Of a DNA stretch of 64,000 bases, positions 59,701 through 64,000 are shown in pieces. The position numbers and the translations under genes are program-made. Every line of letters starts with the position of its first letter. Positions within the stretch are counted from its first letter, which is position 1. The notes beneath the pieces were generated by a model. It did no database searches. It had not been told where the DNA came from and saw nothing but the letters and a program-made list of their open reading frames with translations. This stretch comes from Ectocarpus siliculosus (lineage: Eukaryota > Sar > Phaeophyceae > Ectocarpales > Ectocarpaceae): the NCBI GenBank assembly GCA_000310025.1, contig FN649728.1, forward strand, positions 2,816,412 to 2,880,411, read 5' to 3'.

Positions 59701-62700
59701 ACACCACTCGCACTACTGTTCAAACCTGATTTTTGTCCATCCTATGTTGCAGCGCTCCGGAATCAAACCTTGAGCTGCTGTGGGCTTTCGGATTCAATTC
59801 TACTGCCAGCAGAGGGGCGGTTCACTATACTGCGAAAGGCAACGTGGTCGTTGGTGCCGGCTCTGCCGGCGTCGTCACTAACCAGGTTGGAGCTACTTTC
59901 CTCCAGTGAAGTAGCGATATTCTGCATGTATCTATGTAGTTAGAGCAAATGACATCATCTTGAAACGAGCGATAGCCAGACAACAAGAATGCCTCACGGG
60001 CGCGCGTGGACATGGTCTCGAACGCAACCCCAGCGATTTGAACTGCTTGCTCGAACTCTTGTCGACCGGGCCGATTCCTTTCAGGTATCATGCTGTCGGG
60101 GGTTTGTTGGACTCTTGTAGCCCCCCCTTGGGCTTATCTGTTTTCTCCCGCAAGTGACAATTTGTCATGAATCAAGTCTACTAATTAGAGTGGGGGCATC
60201 AAAGCACCAGAAAAGAGTGACCACACGCTCCTCTCTGTTTCCTTTTTCTGTTGCTCTTGTCACTTCAGGGGGGGCAAAAACAGTACTTTTTCTTAGGTCA
60301 TAGCGACATGATCTCGTGCCTTGCGGTTCATCGCACGGAGGACCTAAACTTTCTAGCGGCGGCATCAGGGGCGACCGGGCAAAGAAAAGGGGCCACGTCG
60401 ACGATCGTGTGTTCGGGGGAGTTTGGAGCGAGACCGAGAGTGTGCGTGTGGTGCGCTGAGACATGCGAGGTTCGTAGTGGCCGCGAAGAGCAACAAAAAA
60501 CACCCAACATTCACGTCTGCGGCATTGACGAGATTCTCATCTTCGTTGGTTCACGCCGTATCATTCTCACCCAAACTTACGTGGTGGTGTTGTTATGTGT
60601 TCACGCGTAGCCCATTGGACGGCGATGGCAGCTAACTTGGGCCGGTGTAAGTCTGAGTATGACAGCTGCAGCAACCGGACAGCAGTTGCTGGTTACCACC
60701 AAGCCCCTGCCATCTTAAAATAATCACACTTGCTGTGGAAGTTGATACGGCCAGGAAACAATACGGTGCTTATAAAATGGCGGGGGCAATAGGATATACA
60801 TGACGTGACGCAACGGGCACTCAAGAAATGGGTTCCAAACCGGAACGCGGCATCGCCACAATACGGAACTATCCTGAGAAGCATTGCACCTGCGGTGTAC
60901 TCTATGTAGTAGCAGCAGACTTTCGACAGAACAGTCGGCGCCGCCGTTGGATTATGGAATAACTCGACGTACTGTTAGCGCCTCTCGTCAAAGAGAGAGA
61001 TCCCAGGCACTATAAGGTCAGTACCGTGACACGTACTGAGAGAAGCTAAAGTTCATGAAACTTTGCGGCAAACGGCCACAAATTTCACACGGTCCGCGCA
61101 TGTAACCTTTTATGTCCAATTGGCCCAAAGGCAACAACCAGACAAGCTAAGTAGTTGTTTTATTGCCACCCCATTTATTCTAGATGCCGTTGCAATATGC
61201 GACGGTAGTTTGATGAAAACAATAACCGCTCTCGACTGCCTACATGTTTGTGCACGCCCCAGGTTTTATCCGTTTTTCGAGGTTTTCACACGGAAGGGGT
61301 GTGCCAGGTCTGCTTTTCACCGGACGGTCAGGTATGAATCGCGGCACGTGCGTAGTTCTTTACGAGATCCAGCACATGCGGAGCGAGAGCGTCATGAAGC
61401 GTAGATAAACGTAGTTTTCGCCGTGAGCAAAGGAACACGCGCGCTTACGTAACAGCGCAGGCTCTGCCGCCACGTGTTCGCCGGCCAAGGTGTCCCCTCT
61501 CCTAACCCTGCGTACGCTCTCATGTCGGCTCCGAAAACAAAATGCTTACGACGCGCGCAAACCTACCACACAGCTAGTCGTCTCCGTGGGCAAAGATTCG
61601 GCGCACTCGGTGGCCGTTTTTCACTGGCAATCTCGCACCACACTCTTCACGGCGCCGTCCGGCCCCGAGCCCGTCCTAGGCTGCCACGTTGTCCACGAAA
61701 ACCTGTTCGTGTCCTGCGGTGTAGACCACCTCCGGCTGTGGACTCGTGTCGGGGGAAGGTTCGAGGTGGAAAAAGGTAAACGAGGGTATATGAGTAATCG
61801 CTGGCATCCTTATGCTTTGTCGTGTTACCACTTACTACACGGCGTTCAGTGGTCGGCTAGTCGTGGGTTGTGTTATCGTGGCGTGGAAGGTCGTTGAGTT
61901 TTGAATGCTACCGGCACACGGTGAGCTTTGCGAAAGACCTCAAAACGGAACATATTGATCTCGTGGTAATGGATACATTTTCCTTCTCAACCTTATGAAG
62001 CAGGAACAAGTTCTAGGGACGGATTCTTAGTAGGAAGGCGTAAAAAGTGGAGAACATCGTTTGTTGGCCGCGGCGTCAATCCAACCCTTCCCTCTGAGAG
62101 CGTTCCCTATACGCTTTGATAGGATGTACCGCAATACACCACGTCATCGTGCTTGGTTTCTAGGTATCTTCGGGCGCAAGGGTGCCCGTCAACCCATGCT
62201 GTGCTGCATCAGCTTGGGTGACGAAGGCAGCGAAATGGTTTTGACGGGCTCTACTTCCGGGCACTTGTACGTGTGGGAAGGCCGAAACTGCACCCGCTGC
62301 ATCAAGGCTCACACTGGCGCCATTATGGCGATGGCAAGGTGTGACGCCAGGAGGAAAGCAGTTTTGAAGCCACCATAGATGTCTTGGTCACGGAACGCTT
62401 TGCTGCGAAAGCCAGAGTGCCGTGTTCGTTCAGCAGCGACACGGTGCTGTGCTTGTGCTACCGTCTTTCCGCGGTTGACCCGAGCGATGCATTTTTACTC
62501 AGGAAGCATCCGTAGGGGCGAAGTGGCTGAAGGGATGACGCCATTCGCGCCGACAGGATATGCTGCCTTGCGAAGCAAGAGAAGAATGTACAACCTCCAG
62601 CAGATCGGGATAGATTCAATAGCTGTGGTGTCTTCAGCAGGTTTTAAATGCGCTTCCTCGTACGTTTTGTTTCCTTTTTTTGAACGCGTGGCGGTGGTTC

Positions 62701-64000
62701 AGAGGTGATGGCACTGAACACCAGGGATTGGCAACCGGAAGCGCCGACGGGAAGGTTCAGCTGTGGACATCTTCCTTGGAGATGGCCGTGTGCATCGACG
62801 TCAAAGCGCTTGGGCCAATTTCCCACATGATACACTCCCTCAGCTGGGACATCATCAACCACAAGGTGTTGATAAGATACCCTTGTACTCGTTTTGTACC
62901 GCTTTATGCGCGTTCTAGATATTTCAACATATGGATGTGATGTTCCCGTGCTTCTGTTGTACTTTTATATAGTTGCGGCCCAAGTGTTACATACAGGTCT
63001 CCTGGGAGAGGAAGACTCAAACGCCGTTGAGGCTCGAGGCTCCACCCCCATCACTGAGCGCACCATGCACACGCTCGCACGCAGATGCTGGTGGCGACGG
63101 ACAGTTGCGAGATATACGAAATCCTCGATTCCGACGGCACGAATCTCCACCGTGGGCCAATGGCGCAAGGGCATTTCGGCCACGGCGTTCGAGGGCTGGC
63201 CGTGCACCCAACCGACCCGAACCAGTTTGCCAGTGCAGGAGCAGACCGCACGGTTCGGATTTGGAACAGAGAACACCGGAAAATGGTAAGAGAGAGCCCG
63301 AAGCTCGAAGATTTTTGAGCACCCAACATGCACTTATGCAAAGGTCTCAGTCGCCGTCAGTGTCGTCGATATCCGCCGTGTGTGTCTGTATCATTACCAT
63401 ATTGAGACGATAGCATGTGCGCAAAACACTAACGCATCACAACTATCGACCAAAGGATCATCCCTCCGAGCACTTAACTGCTCATGTCAACACGTACGGG
63501 GGTTGGCGTTACCGCTCTGCGGAGGGATACATCGCGCACATACCCACTCATTTTGACCGCATGGTGAAGTACCGCTTCGTCTGCAATTTCTCATGGTTGG
63601 TCCTGTGCAGGTTAAGATGTGCGTCCTCGACACTCCCGCTCAGTGCGTTTGCTACAACCCTGACGGCACCATGCTGGCTATCGGTCTTGGTGGGGGTCTG
63701 GCCAGCGACCCCGGCGAGTGGAATGACTACGGCGAGAAACTGGTAAGAAATGATACGTCTTTACCCTATGGAGCAAGCCTCCTCTTGTTTGCGAATAAGA
63801 CAGTTGGTGATAGTGCAAGTGTGTGCCTGCGTGCGTGATCCACGGAACACATTCCCATATATTTGGCGATTTCAAACATGCACCGCGTGTGGTGGCTTGG
63901 TCAGCAGGAGAAGCACGTAGCTGCAACCCCAAACGAGACCAACAAGAAGGACGGCGCATGGGTGGCGCTTCGAGAGAAGGACCTGACCGTGGTGCACGAA
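56706..64000 (+). CDS. EF-hand / HELP / WD40 EML-like microtubule-associated protein (3' partial)
   Basis: Supported exons: 56706-56766, 57144-57325, 57667-57743, 58082-58232, 58429-58617, 59460-59524, 59753-59885, 60269-60469, about 61277-61331, 61574-61775, 62164-62338, 62703-62865, 63085-63285, 63611-63742 and 63908 to the window end. The region 58618-59459 needs at least one more exon. MGQTIGTA at the start fits a weak N-myristoylation pattern. Two EF-hand loops follow: DDDKNHLIDALE, created by the 57325/57667 splice, and DFDESGVLSVDE. Next is the HELP segment AWRGTAAF...LELLWAFGFNSTASRGAVHY. WD40 blades come after it: FFLGHSDMISCLAVH, CQVCFSPDGQ, LFVSCGVDHLRLWT, MVLTGSTSGHLYVWEG, LATGSADGKVQLWT, FASAGADRTVRIWNREHRKM and CVCYNPDGTMLAIG. 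EML proteins bind microtubules through HELP and WD40 propellers. The N-terminal EF-hands suggest calcium control and replace the coiled coil of animal EMLs. The gene continues beyond 64000. Confidence 0.88.

Overview
The window is eukaryotic nuclear DNA. Genes are split into many short exons with GT-AG introns, there are no operons or Shine-Dalgarno sites, and a TTAGGG-type telomeric block lies inside the sequence. The gene set (centrosomal CEP70, an EML-type microtubule protein, ATG2, a plant-type TenA-HAD thiamine protein, Golgi nucleotide-sugar and fucose enzymes) fits a flagellated photosynthetic protist. Intron density and style make me favour a stramenopile, most likely a brown alga of the Ectocarpus type. 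That assignment is inference from style and gene content, not from a diagnostic marker. All exon models were built by hand from reading frames, splice sites and matching phases.

Layout. 1-440: homopolymer-rich, poor-looking sequence. 444-3518 (+): C-terminal exons of a GDP-fucose O-fucosyltransferase-like protein. 9844-4921 (-): CEP70, seven exons, first exon missing. 9.9-19.4 kb: repeat-rich and gene-poor, with a GA microsatellite, a tRNA-derived SINE-like element, a short element with terminal inverted repeats, an interstitial telomeric array and a small unknown ORF pair beside it. 19475-23469 (+): nucleotide-sugar transporter with only phase-0 introns. 23.5-26.3 kb: intergenic, with a perfect 3 x 50 bp tandem repeat and an inverted fragment of an exon from the Acl4-like gene 19 kb away. 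26388-39271 (+): a complete ATG2 model (about 2285 aa, 18 exons). 40942-44612 (+): Acl4-like TPR ribosome-assembly chaperone, complete (411 aa). 50065-45211 (-): TenA-HAD bifunctional thiamine protein (TH2 type), N-terminus unresolved. 51215-54694 (+): a complete three-exon unknown protein of 439 aa with an RFR...REER...DFWW N-terminus. 56706-64000 (+): EF-hand/HELP/WD40 EML-like protein running off the window.

How the genes relate. They do not form one pathway. CEP70 and the EML-like protein belong to the centrosome, flagellum and microtubule system, and the DFWW protein may as well. The transporter and the fucosyltransferase belong to Golgi/ER glycosylation. ATG2 is autophagy, the Acl4-like protein is ribosome assembly and TH2 is thiamine salvage and dephosphorylation. 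Convergent pairs (fucosyltransferase/CEP70 and Acl4/TH2) have 3' gaps of about 1.4 and 0.6 kb. TH2 and the DFWW gene are divergent and may share a promoter region below 51.2 kb.

I found no clear novel multi-gene system. The most notable items are the two uncharacterised dispersed repeat families, the interstitial telomeric block with an inverted junction, the antisense exon fragment, the EF-hand EML architecture and the unknown DFWW gene.
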